Part shown: piece by piece, positions 8,888 through 18,413 of the stretch
How positions within the stretch are numbered: the first letter of the stretch is position 1
How the letters are laid out: every line of letters starts with the position of its first letter
DNA from: UBA7887 sp964408735
GTDB taxonomy: Bacteria > Pseudomonadota > Alphaproteobacteria > UBA7887
DNA: 29,672 bases
Direction: 5' to 3'
NCBI GenBank assembly: GCA_964408735.1
Contig: CAYPAX010000057.1
Span: 1-29,672, forward strand
Position numbers and translations under genes: made by a program
Notes under the pieces: generated by a model
What the model was told of the DNA's origin: nothing
The model's database searches: none
The model's input: the letters and a program-made list of their open reading frames with translations, nothing else

Positions 8888-9988
8888 TCAGCCCGCCGCC
8901 GGCAGGCGTACAGTGAATGTCGTACGCCGGCGCCCACTCTCGCACTCGACCAGCCCACCGTGATCCTCGACGATCTTGGCCACCAGCGACAGGCCAAGAC
9001 CGGTGCCGGTCTTCTTGGTGGTGACGAAAGGCTCGAAAAGGTGACTGCGCAGGTCATCCGGGACGCCGCTGCCATTGTCCTGAACCGAGACCACAATGGG
9101 CAGGCCGTGTCGCCGCCCGTCGCCAACATTGGAGAAGCGCAAGCCGTGATGGTAGGCCGATGTGATCTGTATTTCGCCGCCCTTTGCCGGCACGGCCTCC
9201 ATGGCGTTCTTGACGATATTGAGGAAGACCTGCACGAGCTGGTCGCGATTGCCATATACCGGCGGCAGAGACGGATCGTAGCGTTCGATGAAACGGATCT
9301 CGCCTTTGGCGCTGCTCTCGCACAGCCGGCGCACATGTTCGAGGACCGTGTGAATATTGATCTGGTCCCGATCCAATGGTCGGTCGTCGGCAAAGATATC
9401 CATGCGCTCGACCAGGTCGCGAATGCGGTCCGCTTCGCTGCAGATGAGCCGGGTCAGGTCGTGCTCCGACTCGTCGACCGATTGCTCAAGCAATTGCGCC
9501 GCGCCGCGAATCCCCGAGAGCGGATTCTTCACCTCGTGCGCCAGCAACGCGGAAATTCCCGTTACCGAGCGCACCGCCCCCCGGTGGGTCAATTGGCGGT
9601 CGAGTTGATGCGCCATGGCCCGCTGTTCGAGGCAGATCACCACCATATCCGGCGACTCGGCGAGCTGCGTGACCTTGACATCCACGGGGTGCTCGCCGAA
9701 GCGCGGGCTGGCCAGCTTGACACCGTATTCGGCAACCGAATGGCCGCCGTCGAAGACCTGCTCGATCAACGACAACAACTGGCTGTTCTCGGCTACCAGG
9801 TCGGTCATGCGGTGGCGGGTGAGAAATTCCTCGCTACCGCCGAACAGGTTCTCCGCCGCTGGATTGGCCGCTGTCACCTGATACTCGCGATCGACTGCGA
9901 CGACGGCGACCGGCAGGGCCGCCAGGATGGCCGAGCGGGCCGCCAAGGCCTTGGCGTCCTCGCGCGCGCCGTCATGCAGCATCGGCAT
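8888..9988 (-). CDS. ntrB: Nitrogen regulation sensor kinase NtrB (GlnL)
   Basis: The 366-residue cytoplasmic histidine kinase/phosphatase controls NtrC and is normally regulated by PII protein binding. An N-terminal PAS domain (about 15-125) has no membrane segments. Phosphoacceptor H151 is in LLAHEVKNPLSGIRGAAQLL, the classical NtrB signature, and the ATPase part shows NIVKNAMEAV, QDNGSGVPDD and KTGTGLGLSLV. Two in-frame ATGs (9988 and 9982) are possible; the first is used. Either overlaps the dusB 3' end (17 or 11 bases), showing tight coupling. The dusB(nifR3)-ntrB-ntrC order is well known from Rhizobium, Azospirillum and Rhodobacter relatives. Confidence 0.95.
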   Translation of the reverse strand: MPMLHDGAREDAKALAARSAILAALPVAVVAVDREYQVTAANPAAENLFGGSEEFLTRHRMTDLVAENSQLLSLIEQVFDGGHSVAEYGVKLASPRFGEHPVDVKVTQLAESPDMVVICLEQRAMAHQLDRQLTHRGAVRSVTGISALLAHEVKNPLSGIRGAAQLLEQSVDESEHDLTRLICSEADRIRDLVERMDIFADDRPLDRDQINIHTVLEHVRRLCESSAKGEIRFIERYDPSLPPVYGNRDQLVQVFLNIVKNAMEAVPAKGGEIQITSAYHHGLRFSNVGDGRRHGLPIVVSVQDNGSGVPDDLRSHLFEPFVTTKKTGTGLGLSLVAKIVEDHGGLVECESGRRRTTFTVRLPAAG

Positions 9989-10958
9989 ATTCCTCGGCGC
10001 CGAAAAGGTTGCGTAACGCGTCGATGACAGCCGCAGGCTCAGTCAGGCGAAACCCACGCTCGCGGAAGCGCGCCGCCCCTGGCACACCCTGGGCGTACCA
10101 ACCAAGATGCTTGCGGGCATTGCGCAGGCCACGATCGGTTCCGTAATGCGTGAGCATGGCCTCGTAATGCTCCAACACCACATCAAGCCGTTGGTGCAGC
10201 GTTAGTGCTGCCGGTTCCCGGCCGCTTGCCAGGAACGCGGCCACCTGCCCCGGAAACCAGGGGCGCCCACAGGCCGCGCGGCCGATCATCAGGCCGTCGG
10301 CGCCCGAGCGCTGCAATATCTCCGCCGCTTGGGCGAAACCCGTCACGTCGCCATTGGCGATGACCGGCACGGACACGGCGTGCTTGACCTCGCCGATGAA
10401 GTCCCAGTCGGCGTGGCCGGAATAACGCTGATGGCGCGTGCGCCCGTGCACCGTCACCATCCGGATGCCGCAGTCCTCGGCGATGCGGGCAAGCTGCGGC
10501 GCGTTGCGGCAATCGCCGTCCCAGCCGGTGCGCATCTTGACGGTTACCGGCACCTCGACCGCGGCAACCACGGCCGCGAATATCTCCGCCGCCTTGGCTT
10601 CGTTGCGCATCAGCGCCGAGCCGGCCATGCCGTTCACCACCTTCTTGGCCGGGCAGCCGAAATTGAGATCGACGATCGCGGCGCCCCGGTCGCGGGCAAG
10701 CTTGGCCGCCTCGGCCATGACGCTGGGCTCGCAGCCGGCAAGCTGAATCGCCAGCGGCGGCATCTCCTCGGCCCCGCGCGACATGGTCATGGTGCGATGA
10801 TTGGCGTGAATCAAGGCCTGGCTGGCGATCATCTCCGAGACCACCATGCCGGCGCCGAAGCGCTTTGCCAGGCGGCGGAACGGCAAGTCGGTGACCCCAG
10901 ACATGGGAGCCAGAATCACAGGATTATCAAGCGTGATCGGGCCGATCCGCAGGGTCAT
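9972..10958 (-). CDS. dusB: tRNA-dihydrouridine synthase DusB (NifR3)
   Basis: The 328-residue FMN enzyme reduces uridine to dihydrouridine in the D-loop of tRNAs. A TIM-barrel start is visible in PVILAPMSGVTDLPFRRL, the catalytic cysteine is C102 in LNFGCPAKKV, and KMRTGWDG, TVHGRTRHQRYSG and GRAACGRPW are the usual FMN- and tRNA-binding blocks. The ATG at 10958 begins TLRIGPITLDNP, the expected N terminus; an in-frame TTG six codons upstream (10976) is possible but has no better ribosome site. It is the first gene of the ntr cluster; historically called nifR3, its function is tRNA modification. A P450 gene lies 55 bases upstream on the same strand. Confidence 0.95.
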   Translation of the reverse strand: MTLRIGPITLDNPVILAPMSGVTDLPFRRLAKRFGAGMVVSEMIASQALIHANHRTMTMSRGAEEMPPLAIQLAGCEPSVMAEAAKLARDRGAAIVDLNFGCPAKKVVNGMAGSALMRNEAKAAEIFAAVVAAVEVPVTVKMRTGWDGDCRNAPQLARIAEDCGIRMVTVHGRTRHQRYSGHADWDFIGEVKHAVSVPVIANGDVTGFAQAAEILQRSGADGLMIGRAACGRPWFPGQVAAFLASGREPAALTLHQRLDVVLEHYEAMLTHYGTDRGLRNARKHLGWYAQGVPGAARFRERGFRLTEPAAVIDALRNLFGAEEYADAA

Positions 10959-10976
10959 GGCGCTGGTGTCTTTCAA

Positions 10977-10999
10977 GGCTGCCTAATTCTTGGGCAACC
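10977..10999 (-). other. Stem-loop between the P450 gene and dusB
   Basis: Arms 10977-10983 and 10993-10999 form a seven-pair stem (one G-U when read as minus-strand RNA) with a nine-base loop. It lies 15 bases downstream of the P450 stop and 18 bases before the dusB ATG. No run of U follows, so it is a weak terminator at best, and could instead be a leader structure of dusB. Function is inferred only from position. Confidence 0.3.
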
Positions 11000-11013
11000 T
11001 ACGGCGATCAGCG

Positions 11014-12225
11014 TTAAATGGCAACGCCGAGCCGGGTAACCTCGCGAAAGCGGATACGGTTGGCGATTTCGGCCGCTTCGGTGATGTGCAAAGTTGGGAA
11101 ACGCGTGAAGAGCTTGCCGACGGCGATGGCGCACTCGATGCGTGCCAGCGCGTTGCCGGCGCAGACATGCACACCGAGCCCGAACGACAGATGCCTGTTC
11201 GGCCGGCGGCCGATATCGAACCTGTCGGGATCGGGGAACGGCTCAGGGTCACGATTCGCTGCGCCGATCATCAGATGCACGCTGGTACCGCTTGGCAGAT
11301 CGACATCCCCTACCCTCGCTGGCGCCGTCGAGCGCCGGTTGTTGATCTGAATGGGCGCCTGGTAGCGCAGGATCTCTTCCACACAGCTCTCGACCAGGCC
11401 GGCATCGCCGCACAGCCGCTGCACTTCCTCGGGCCGGCGCAGCATCTCGTGAATGCCGTGGGAGATCATGTTGGTCGAGGTCTCGTGCCCGGCATTGAGC
11501 ATGAAGATGCACTGATGCAGCAGTTCCAACTCGCTCAGTGTCTCACCGTCCTGCTCCGCATTCATCAGCGCGGTGAGAACTTCGCCCGTCGAGCCATCGG
11601 TGGGATTCGCCCGGCGATGGGCCACAAGCTCGCGCAGATAGGCCTTGAAGTCGTCGACGGCCTGGTTGCCTTCGTCGAGCTGGGCCTGGCTCAAGGTGGG
11701 CTCGAGCGCGGTGAGGATGGCAACCGCCCAATCGCGGATCAGGGTGCGGTCCTCGCGCGGCACGCTGAGCATGTCGCAGACCACCTCGATCGGCAGGCGG
11801 AAGGAAAAATCCTCGACCACGTTCATCTCGCCGCGATCCGCCAGAGCATCGAGATAGCCATCGACCAGCGCCTCGATGCGCGAGGTCAGCGCCTGCAGGG
11901 CCTTGCGCGTGAAAGCGGCCTGGAAGAGGCCACGGATGCGCGTGTGGTCGGGCGGATCGGTGAACACCACGCTGGTAGTGTGGTGCTCGTAGAGCGGGCT
12001 GTTGCCGAACTTGGGCTTGAAATCGATTTTCTTGTCCGAGCTCCAGAGCGTGGCGTCACGATAGACCGCGGTCATGTCCTCATAGCGCGTCAGCACATAA
12101 GAGCCGTCCGGATTGCGATGCACCGGGTCATGCTCGCGCAGCGCCGCGAAATAGCGATAGGGATCGGCGACGAAATCATCGGGCACCGCTCGCAGGTCGA
12201 AATTGGCAACATCCATGATGGCCAT
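11014..12225 (-). CDS. Cytochrome P450, soluble bacterial class I type
   Basis: The 403-residue protein has all P450 landmarks. The I-helix oxygen-binding motif is AGHETST (245-251), the K-helix ExxR is E284 to R287 in EEILRY, and the heme-ligand loop is FGLGVHVCAG (348-357) with C355 as thiolate ligand. There is no membrane anchor, so it is probably cytosolic and fed electrons by ferredoxin and ferredoxin reductase, none of which is encoded here. The start is uncertain: ATGs at 12225 and 12216 both fit, neither with a clear ribosome site, and a frame extension to 12288 would overlap ispDF. Substrate cannot be predicted. Its place between ispDF and dusB is unusual, because these two are often direct neighbours in alphaproteobacteria; codon use does not look foreign by eye. 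Confidence 0.93.
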   Translation of the reverse strand: MAIMDVANFDLRAVPDDFVADPYRYFAALREHDPVHRNPDGSYVLTRYEDMTAVYRDATLWSSDKKIDFKPKFGNSPLYEHHTTSVVFTDPPDHTRIRGLFQAAFTRKALQALTSRIEALVDGYLDALADRGEMNVVEDFSFRLPIEVVCDMLSVPREDRTLIRDWAVAILTALEPTLSQAQLDEGNQAVDDFKAYLRELVAHRRANPTDGSTGEVLTALMNAEQDGETLSELELLHQCIFMLNAGHETSTNMISHGIHEMLRRPEEVQRLCGDAGLVESCVEEILRYQAPIQINNRRSTAPARVGDVDLPSGTSVHLMIGAANRDPEPFPDPDRFDIGRRPNRHLSFGLGVHVCAGNALARIECAIAVGKLFTRFPTLHITEAAEIANRIRFREVTRLGVAI

Positions 12226-12281
12226 TCTAGTGGCCCATGCCGCCTTGGCAACGATACGACCAGGCGCTACCGTGCCCGCCG

Positions 12282-13430
12282 ATGCCACGAACCTTCGCCT
12301 TGATCGTCGCTGCCGGGCGCGGACACCGCCTCGGCGGCGCCGTGCCGAAGCAGTATTCGCCCCTGTGCGGCGAGCCCATGTTGCGGCGGACGGCGCGGGT
12401 TTTTGTCGATCATCCGGAAGTTGATGCTGTGGCGGTGGTCATTCATCCCGACGATCGCGAATTGTATGACGCGGCCACGGATGGCCTGACACTGCTCGAT
12501 CCGATTGCCGGCGGCGCCGAGCGTCAGGATTCGGTGCGCAACGGGCTCGACGCCTTGGCCGAGCATGCGCTGGAGCATGTGTTGATTCACGATGCCGCCC
12601 GTCCCTTTGTGGCGCAGGACGAGATTTCCGCCTGCATCGCCGCCTTGCGCGAGAGCGACGGCGCCATCCTTGCGGTGCCTGTGCGCGACACCCTGAAGCG
12701 CGGCGACAAGCATATTGCGGACACCGTGACGCGCGACGGGCTGTGGCGGGCGCAGACGCCGCAGGCCTTCCGCTTTGCGGCTATCCTCGCCGCACACCGG
12801 GCGGCGGCAGGCGAGGCTCTGACGGACGATGCGGCCGTCGCCGAGCAGGCAGGCCTGAGCGTGGCGCTGGTAGAGGGCAAGGAGGACAATCTGAAAGTGA
12901 CGACAGCGGAAGACGTTGCCTTGGCCGAGCGTCTGCTCGCCCGGACCGGCGGCGAGACACGCATCGGCAGCGGTTTTGACGTGCATCGCTTCACGGAAGG
13001 CGATCATGTGATGCTCTGCGGCGTGAGGATCCCCCATGACCGTGCCCTTGCCGGCCATTCGGATGCGGATGTGGCCTTGCATGCCCTGGTCGACGCCATT
13101 CTCGGTGCCCTTGGTGCCGGCGATATCGGCGAGCATTTCCCGCCCAGCGATGAGCGCTGGCGAGGTGCCGACTCGAGCATTTTCGTTGCCCATGCCTGCC
13201 AGCTGGCGGCCGATGCCGGCGCCTGTATCGCCAATATCGATCTCACCGTGATTTGCGAGGCGCCCCGTCTCGGCCCGCACAAGCCGGCCATGCGCGAGCG
13301 ACTTGCCGTGCTCCTCGACTTGCCGGTGGAGCGCATCGGCCTCAAGGCGACCACCACCGAAGGCCTGGGCTTCACCGGCCGTGGCGAAGGGATCGCCGCG
13401 CAGGCCGTCGTGTCCCTCTTCGTCGCATGA
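12282..13430 (+). CDS. ispDF: Bifunctional IspD-IspF fusion enzyme (MEP pathway)
   Basis: The 382-residue fusion carries out two steps of isoprenoid precursor synthesis. The N-terminal half (1 to about 225) is MEP cytidylyltransferase, with VAAGRGHRLGGAVPKQY, HDAARPF and AQTPQAF. The C-terminal half (about 227-382) is MECDP synthase, beginning RIGSGFDVHRF; D233, H235 and H267 match the zinc ligands and GHSDADV the conserved loop. Such fusions are typical of alpha- and epsilonproteobacteria. The ATG at 12282 gives the standard MPRTFALIVAAG start; an in-frame ATG at 12237 would add 15 unconserved residues, and neither has an obvious Shine-Dalgarno. It is divergent from the P450 gene with about 56 bases between, and overlaps pgpA by ATGA. 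Confidence 0.96.
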   Translation: MPRTFALIVAAGRGHRLGGAVPKQYSPLCGEPMLRRTARVFVDHPEVDAVAVVIHPDDRELYDAATDGLTLLDPIAGGAERQDSVRNGLDALAEHALEHVLIHDAARPFVAQDEISACIAALRESDGAILAVPVRDTLKRGDKHIADTVTRDGLWRAQTPQAFRFAAILAAHRAAAGEALTDDAAVAEQAGLSVALVEGKEDNLKVTTAEDVALAERLLARTGGETRIGSGFDVHRFTEGDHVMLCGVRIPHDRALAGHSDADVALHALVDAILGALGAGDIGEHFPPSDERWRGADSSIFVAHACQLAADAGACIANIDLTVICEAPRLGPHKPAMRERLAVLLDLPVERIGLKATTTEGLGFTGRGEGIAAQAVVSLFVA

Positions 13431-13879
13431 CGCTCTCTACCCTGCTCGCCACCTGGTTCGGCACCGGCCTGCTGCCAAAGGCGCCCGGCACCTGGGGCTC
13501 GCTAGCCGCCCTGCCCTTCGCCTGGGCCATTCAGGTCTGGGCCGGTCAGGCCGGGCTGCTCGCCGCCTCGGTGATCGTCTTCTTCGTCGGCTGCTGGGCC
13601 GCCCAGGCCTATACGACCCGGACCGGCACCAAGGATCCCGGCGAGATCGTGATCGACGAAGTTGCCGGCCAGTGGCTCACGCTTGCGGTAGTCCCCCATT
13701 GCCTGCTGGGCTACGCCATCGGCTTCCTGCTGTTCCGCGTTGCCGATATCACCAAGCCCTGGCCGGTCTCGTGGCTCGACCAAAAGGTCGAGGGCGGCGC
13801 AGGCGTGATGGCCGACGATATGGCTGCGGGCGTCTATGCCGGCCTTGCCCTGTGGCTGGTTATGGCGGTAGCGCCATGA
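13427..13879 (+). CDS. pgpA: Phosphatidylglycerophosphatase A
   Basis: The 150-residue membrane enzyme removes the phosphate from phosphatidylglycerophosphate to give phosphatidylglycerol. Family motifs are LLPKAPGTWGS (16-25), the acidic DPGEIVIDEVAGQW (70-83) and FRVADITKPWP (103-113), followed by GAGVMADDMAAG near the C terminus. Several hydrophobic stretches (about 27-40, 44-60, 84-105, 134-149) fit a small multi-pass protein. The start overlaps the ispDF stop (ATGA) and its stop overlaps the next start in the same way, so the three genes are translationally linked. Confidence 0.93.
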   Translation: MTLSTLLATWFGTGLLPKAPGTWGSLAALPFAWAIQVWAGQAGLLAASVIVFFVGCWAAQAYTTRTGTKDPGEIVIDEVAGQWLTLAVVPHCLLGYAIGFLLFRVADITKPWPVSWLDQKVEGGAGVMADDMAAGVYAGLALWLVMAVAP

Positions 13880-14358
13880 CCTTTTCTGACGCAGTGCTGC
13901 GAGACGCCGAAACCTTGCTCGAGCGCTGCCGCCAGCGTGGCTGGATGATCGCCACCGCCGAATCCTGTACCGGCGGGCTAATCGCCGCTTGCCTGACCGA
14001 GATCGCCGGCTCCTCGGATGTGGTCGATCGCGGCTTCGTCACCTATTCCAATGCCGCCAAGCAGGCGATGTTGGGTGTTGGCGATGACGCCTTGAGCCAC
14101 GGTGCGGTCAGTGAGGCGGTGGCGCGGGCGATGGCGGAAGGCGCATTGGCGCGCTCCGATGCCCACCTTGCGTTAGCCGTGACCGGTGTGGCGGGGCCTG
14201 GCGGCGGCAGTGCGGAGAAACCCGTAGGGCTGGTGCATTTCGGACTCGCCGTGCGTGACGGCCAAACGCGTGCCGAGCGCCACGTCTTTCCCGGAGATCG
14301 TCAGGCGGTGCGGCTCTCTACCGTGGAGCATGCATTGGCCATGTTGGCCTCGCCATAG
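13876..14358 (+). CDS. pncC: CinA C-terminal domain amidase (PncC-like)
   Basis: The 160-residue protein is a stand-alone CinA C-terminal domain, the family of nicotinamide-mononucleotide deamidases that salvage NMN to NaMN. Signature residues are in ATAESCTGGLIA (26-37), with S30 and C31 region at the active site, then YSNAAKQAMLGV and VTGVAGPGGGSAEKPVGLV. There is no N-terminal molybdopterin-binding-like COG1058 domain, so this is the short form. The ATG overlaps the pgpA stop. Its 3' end runs 58 bases into the 3' end of the convergent Coq10-like gene. The molecular activity is inferred from the family; an older competence label (CinA) is not implied. Confidence 0.9.
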   Translation: MTFSDAVLRDAETLLERCRQRGWMIATAESCTGGLIAACLTEIAGSSDVVDRGFVTYSNAAKQAMLGVGDDALSHGAVSEAVARAMAEGALARSDAHLALAVTGVAGPGGGSAEKPVGLVHFGLAVRDGQTRAERHVFPGDRQAVRLSTVEHALAMLASP

Positions 14359-14780
14359 AGCGCTTTGGCGCGTTCCTCGAAGGCGCTCACCATGCGCCGC
14401 ACGGCTTCATGGAAGAGCGCTCCGATCAGGGCATTGAGCACCCGCGAGCGGAACTCGAACTCGACGTGGAATTCCACCTGGCAACCGCCCTCTTCCAGGT
14501 CGGTGAAATGCCAACTGTTGGCAAGGCGGCGGAATGGCCCGCTCATCGGGCTGACATCGATGCTGGACGGGGAAACGCCGACGATACGCGAGCCGAAACG
14601 CTCGCGGATCATGCGAAAGCCGATCACCAGGTCGGCATAGGTTGCGATAGTGTCACGCGCCGTAACGCGAGCGGCGATGCACCAGGGCAGGAATTCGGGA
14701 TAGCGCTCGACATCGACGACTAGGTCGTAGAGCTGGGCCGCCGTATAGGGCAGAATCCGTTGTTCGTCGTGTCGATGCAC
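14301..14780 (-). CDS. Coq10/RatA-family START-like (SRPBCC) protein
   Basis: The 159-residue protein belongs to the polyketide cyclase/START fold group that includes mitochondrial Coq10 and bacterial RatA. The family core reads LYDLVVDVERYPEFLPWC (17-34), and the C-terminal helix FHEAVRRMVSAFEERAKALYG is also typical. The initiator is taken as GTG at 14780, four bases after the lipA stop, because it gives the expected N-terminal length and no ATG occurs before residue 57. In alphaproteobacteria the protein is best seen as a quinone-binding chaperone; the RatA toxin name comes from E. coli and is not well supported here. The last 58 bases overlap the convergent pncC gene. Confidence 0.88.
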   Translation of the reverse strand: MHRHDEQRILPYTAAQLYDLVVDVERYPEFLPWCIAARVTARDTIATYADLVIGFRMIRERFGSRIVGVSPSSIDVSPMSGPFRRLANSWHFTDLEEGGCQVEFHVEFEFRSRVLNALIGALFHEAVRRMVSAFEERAKALYGEANMANACSTVESRTA

Positions 14781-14784
14781 CGAG

Positions 14785-15690
14785 CTAGACCAAAGCCTCG
14801 CGGGCTGTTCGCAATTTCGCAAAGTCCGCATCGGCGTGGTAGGACGAGCGAGTCAGCGGCGACGAAGCGACCATCAAGAAGCCCTTGTCGTAAGCCGCTT
14901 TCTCATAGGCTTTGAACTCGTCCGGGGTGACAAAGCGGTCGACGGGGTGGTGCTCGTGGGTCGGCTGCAGATATTGGCCGATAGTGATGAAATCGATGTC
15001 ATGGGCACGCATGTCGTCCATGACCGTGAGGATCTCGTCCGCCTCCTCACCGATGCCTACCATCAGACCGGATTTGGTGAAGAGCGCCGGCTCAAGCACC
15101 TTGGCGTGCTTCAGCAGCCACAAGGAATGCTCGTAGCTGGCGGCGCGGCGGACCGTTCGATAAAGCCGCGGCACGGTCTCGAGATTGTGATTGAAGACAT
15201 CGGGGCGAGCGTGCGCCACCGCCTCCACGGCGCCGTCCTTGCGCTGGAAGTCGGGCGTCAGCACCTCGATCGTGGTCTCCGGCGAGGTCTCGCGGATACG
15301 CTGGATGCAACGCACGAAATGATCCGCACCGCCGTCGTCGAGGTCGTCGCGGTCGACCGAGGTGATCACCACATGGCGCAGGCCAAGCTTGGCAACCGCT
15401 TCCGCCAGGTTGTCGGGCTCGTGCGGGTCGAGCAGATCCGGGCGGCCCGTGGCGACATTGCAGAAGGCGCATTTGCGCGTACACACGCTGCCGAGGATCA
15501 TCATGGTGGCGTGGCCGCTGTGCCAGCACTCGCCGATATTGGGGCAGGCCGCCTCCTCGCACACCGTGTTGAGCGACAGCGAGCGCACCAGCTTGCGCGT
15601 CTCGTTGTATTCGGCCGAAACCGGCGCCTTGACGCGGATCCAGGCCGGCTTGCGTTGGCGTTTCGCGATGGTTGGCGGTGACGTGGCCAT
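14785..15690 (-). CDS. lipA: Lipoyl synthase LipA
   Basis: The 301-residue radical-SAM enzyme inserts two sulfur atoms into protein-bound octanoyl groups. The auxiliary iron-sulfur cluster ligands are C44, C49 and C55 in CEEAACPNIGEC; the radical-SAM cluster ligands are C70, C74 and C77 in CTRKCAFC. The C-terminal serine motif is present in SPLTRSSYHAD. Length is standard. It begins three bases after the lpd stop, so the cofactor-maturing enzyme is produced together with the lipoyl-bearing PdhC and with Lpd. The ATG at 15690 has no strong ribosome site and probably relies on coupling. Confidence 0.97.
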   Translation of the reverse strand: MATSPPTIAKRQRKPAWIRVKAPVSAEYNETRKLVRSLSLNTVCEEAACPNIGECWHSGHATMMILGSVCTRKCAFCNVATGRPDLLDPHEPDNLAEAVAKLGLRHVVITSVDRDDLDDGGADHFVRCIQRIRETSPETTIEVLTPDFQRKDGAVEAVAHARPDVFNHNLETVPRLYRTVRRAASYEHSLWLLKHAKVLEPALFTKSGLMVGIGEEADEILTVMDDMRAHDIDFITIGQYLQPTHEHHPVDRFVTPDEFKAYEKAAYDKGFLMVASSPLTRSSYHADADFAKLRTAREALV

Positions 15691-15693
15691 GCT

Positions 15694-17087
<1,394 letters not shown>

Positions 17088-17088
<1 letters not shown>

Positions 17089-18338
17089 TAGAGCAGCATC
17101 GTCAGCGGATCTTCGATCAGCGCCTTGAAGGCCGCCAGCAGGCGCGCGCCGACCGCACCGTCCACCACCCTGTGATCGCCGGACAGGGTACAGCTCATCA
17201 CAGTCGCGACAGACAAGGCGCCGTCCTTGACCACGGGCCGCTGCTCGCCGGCGCCGACGGCGAGAATGCCGGCCTGGGGCGGGTTGATGATGGCCGAGAA
17301 CTCCTTGATGCCGAACATGCCGAGGTTGGAGACCGAGAAGCTGCCGCCCTGATATTCCTCGGGCGCCAGCTTGCCCTCGCGGGCGCGGGCAGCGAAGTCC
17401 TTCATCTCGGCGGAGATCTGCGCCAGGCCCTTGTTGTCGGCATTGCGCACCACCGGGGTGACCAAGCCACCGTCCACAGCGACGGCGACCGAGACATCGA
17501 CGGTGTTGTAGAGCAAGGTCGCAGCATCGCCCCAGGAGGCGTTGGCCTCGGGCACCTTGCGCAGGGCGAGCGCCAGGGCACGGACTACGAAGTCGTTCAC
17601 CGACAGCTTGATATCGTCCGAGCGGCCGTTGAGGTCCTTGCGGATCTTGAGCAGGTCGTCGATCTCGCAATCCACGCTGAGGTAGAAATGCGGGATGGTC
17701 TGTTTCGATTCCTGCAGGCGCTGGGCGATGACCTTGCGCATGCCGGAATTCGGCTGCTCCGTCACGGCCGCTCCGGCCGGAACGGGCGTCGGCGCCGCAA
17801 CGGCAGGTGCCGGCGCCGCGGCTGCGGGAGCAGTTCCGCCGGCGATCGCCGCCTCGATATCGCGCTTGACGATGCGCCCGCGCGGGCCGCTGCCATTGAC
17901 GGCCCCGAGATCGATCCCGGCTTGCTCCGCCATGCGCCTGGCAAGCGGGCTGGCGATAATGCGGGCGCCATTGGCACGGGGTGCAGGTGCGGCGGCAGGA
18001 GCTGGCGCTGGCGCCGGTGCGGCCTCCGGTGCTGCGGCAGGAGCCGCGGCCGGTGCGGCATCGCCCGAAAAGCCCTCAGCGGCGCTCGAGTCCTCGCCCT
18101 CTTCCAGCAACACGGCGATCGGCGTATTGATGGGCACGCCTTCGGTGCCCTCGCCTATCAGGATACGGCCGAGCACGCCTTCCTCGACGGCTTCGACTTC
18201 CATCGTCGCCTTGTCGGTCTCGACCTCGGCGATGATATCGCCGGAGACGACGCTATCCCCCTCGCCCTTGAGCCATTTGGCTAACGTGCCCTCGGTCATC
18301 GTCGGCGACAGGGCCGGCATCAGGACGGGTATCGGCAT
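17088..18338 (-). CDS. pdhC: Pyruvate dehydrogenase E2, dihydrolipoyl acetyltransferase
   Basis: The 416-residue core protein carries acetyl groups on a swinging lipoyl arm and transfers them to CoA. One lipoyl domain (1-80) has the modified lysine K43 in VETDKATME. An Ala/Pro-rich linker (about 93-120) leads to the peripheral subunit-binding domain (ARIIASPLARRMAEQAG, 125-141, then GSGPRGRIVKRDIEAAI), a second Ala/Pro linker (169-190), and the catalytic domain with H389 and D393 in SGDHRVVDG. A 75-base gap separates it from pdhB, and GGGGGAG precedes the ATG. The short-chain, single-lipoyl form is usual in alphaproteobacteria. Confidence 0.97.
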
Positions 18339-18347
18339 GGTTTTTCT

Positions 18348-18359
18348 CCCCCGCGGGGG
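18348..18359 (-). promoter_or_regulatory. pdhC ribosome binding site inside a G/C palindrome
   Basis: The 12-base sequence CCCCCGCGGGGG is a perfect palindrome whose 3' half in the mRNA forms the GGGGGAG Shine-Dalgarno of pdhC, about eight bases before the ATG. A CCCC/GGGG stem with a CGCG loop would hide the ribosome site. The sequence is seen directly; control of translation by it is inference. Confidence 0.45.
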
Positions 18360-18413
18360 CCTCTGAGAGACGGTTTCGTTTGTATAGAGCCGTTTCCGAT
18401 ACGAGGAAACCGC

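Noticed and set aside
7550..10027. 825-codon plus-strand open frame opposite ntrC and ntrB
   Set aside because: It is antisense to two confidently identified genes, its translation resembles no family and is rich in shadow-type residues (His, Arg, Gly, Ala). Long antisense frames are expected in GC-rich DNA with strong third-position bias.
10959..10976. TTG start for dusB six codons upstream
   Set aside because: The ATG at 10958 gives the standard DusB N terminus and the extra residues are not family-like; no better ribosome site supports TTG.
14301..14780. Toxin-antitoxin system (RatA annotation of the Coq10-like protein)
   Set aside because: No partner antitoxin gene such as ratB is present, and the location in the pdh-lipA run fits a quinone-related housekeeping role.
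17950..18060. Repeat-like GC-rich tract in pdhC
   Set aside because: It encodes the normal Ala/Pro-rich interdomain linker of E2; low-complexity coding sequence, not a mobile or regulatory repeat.
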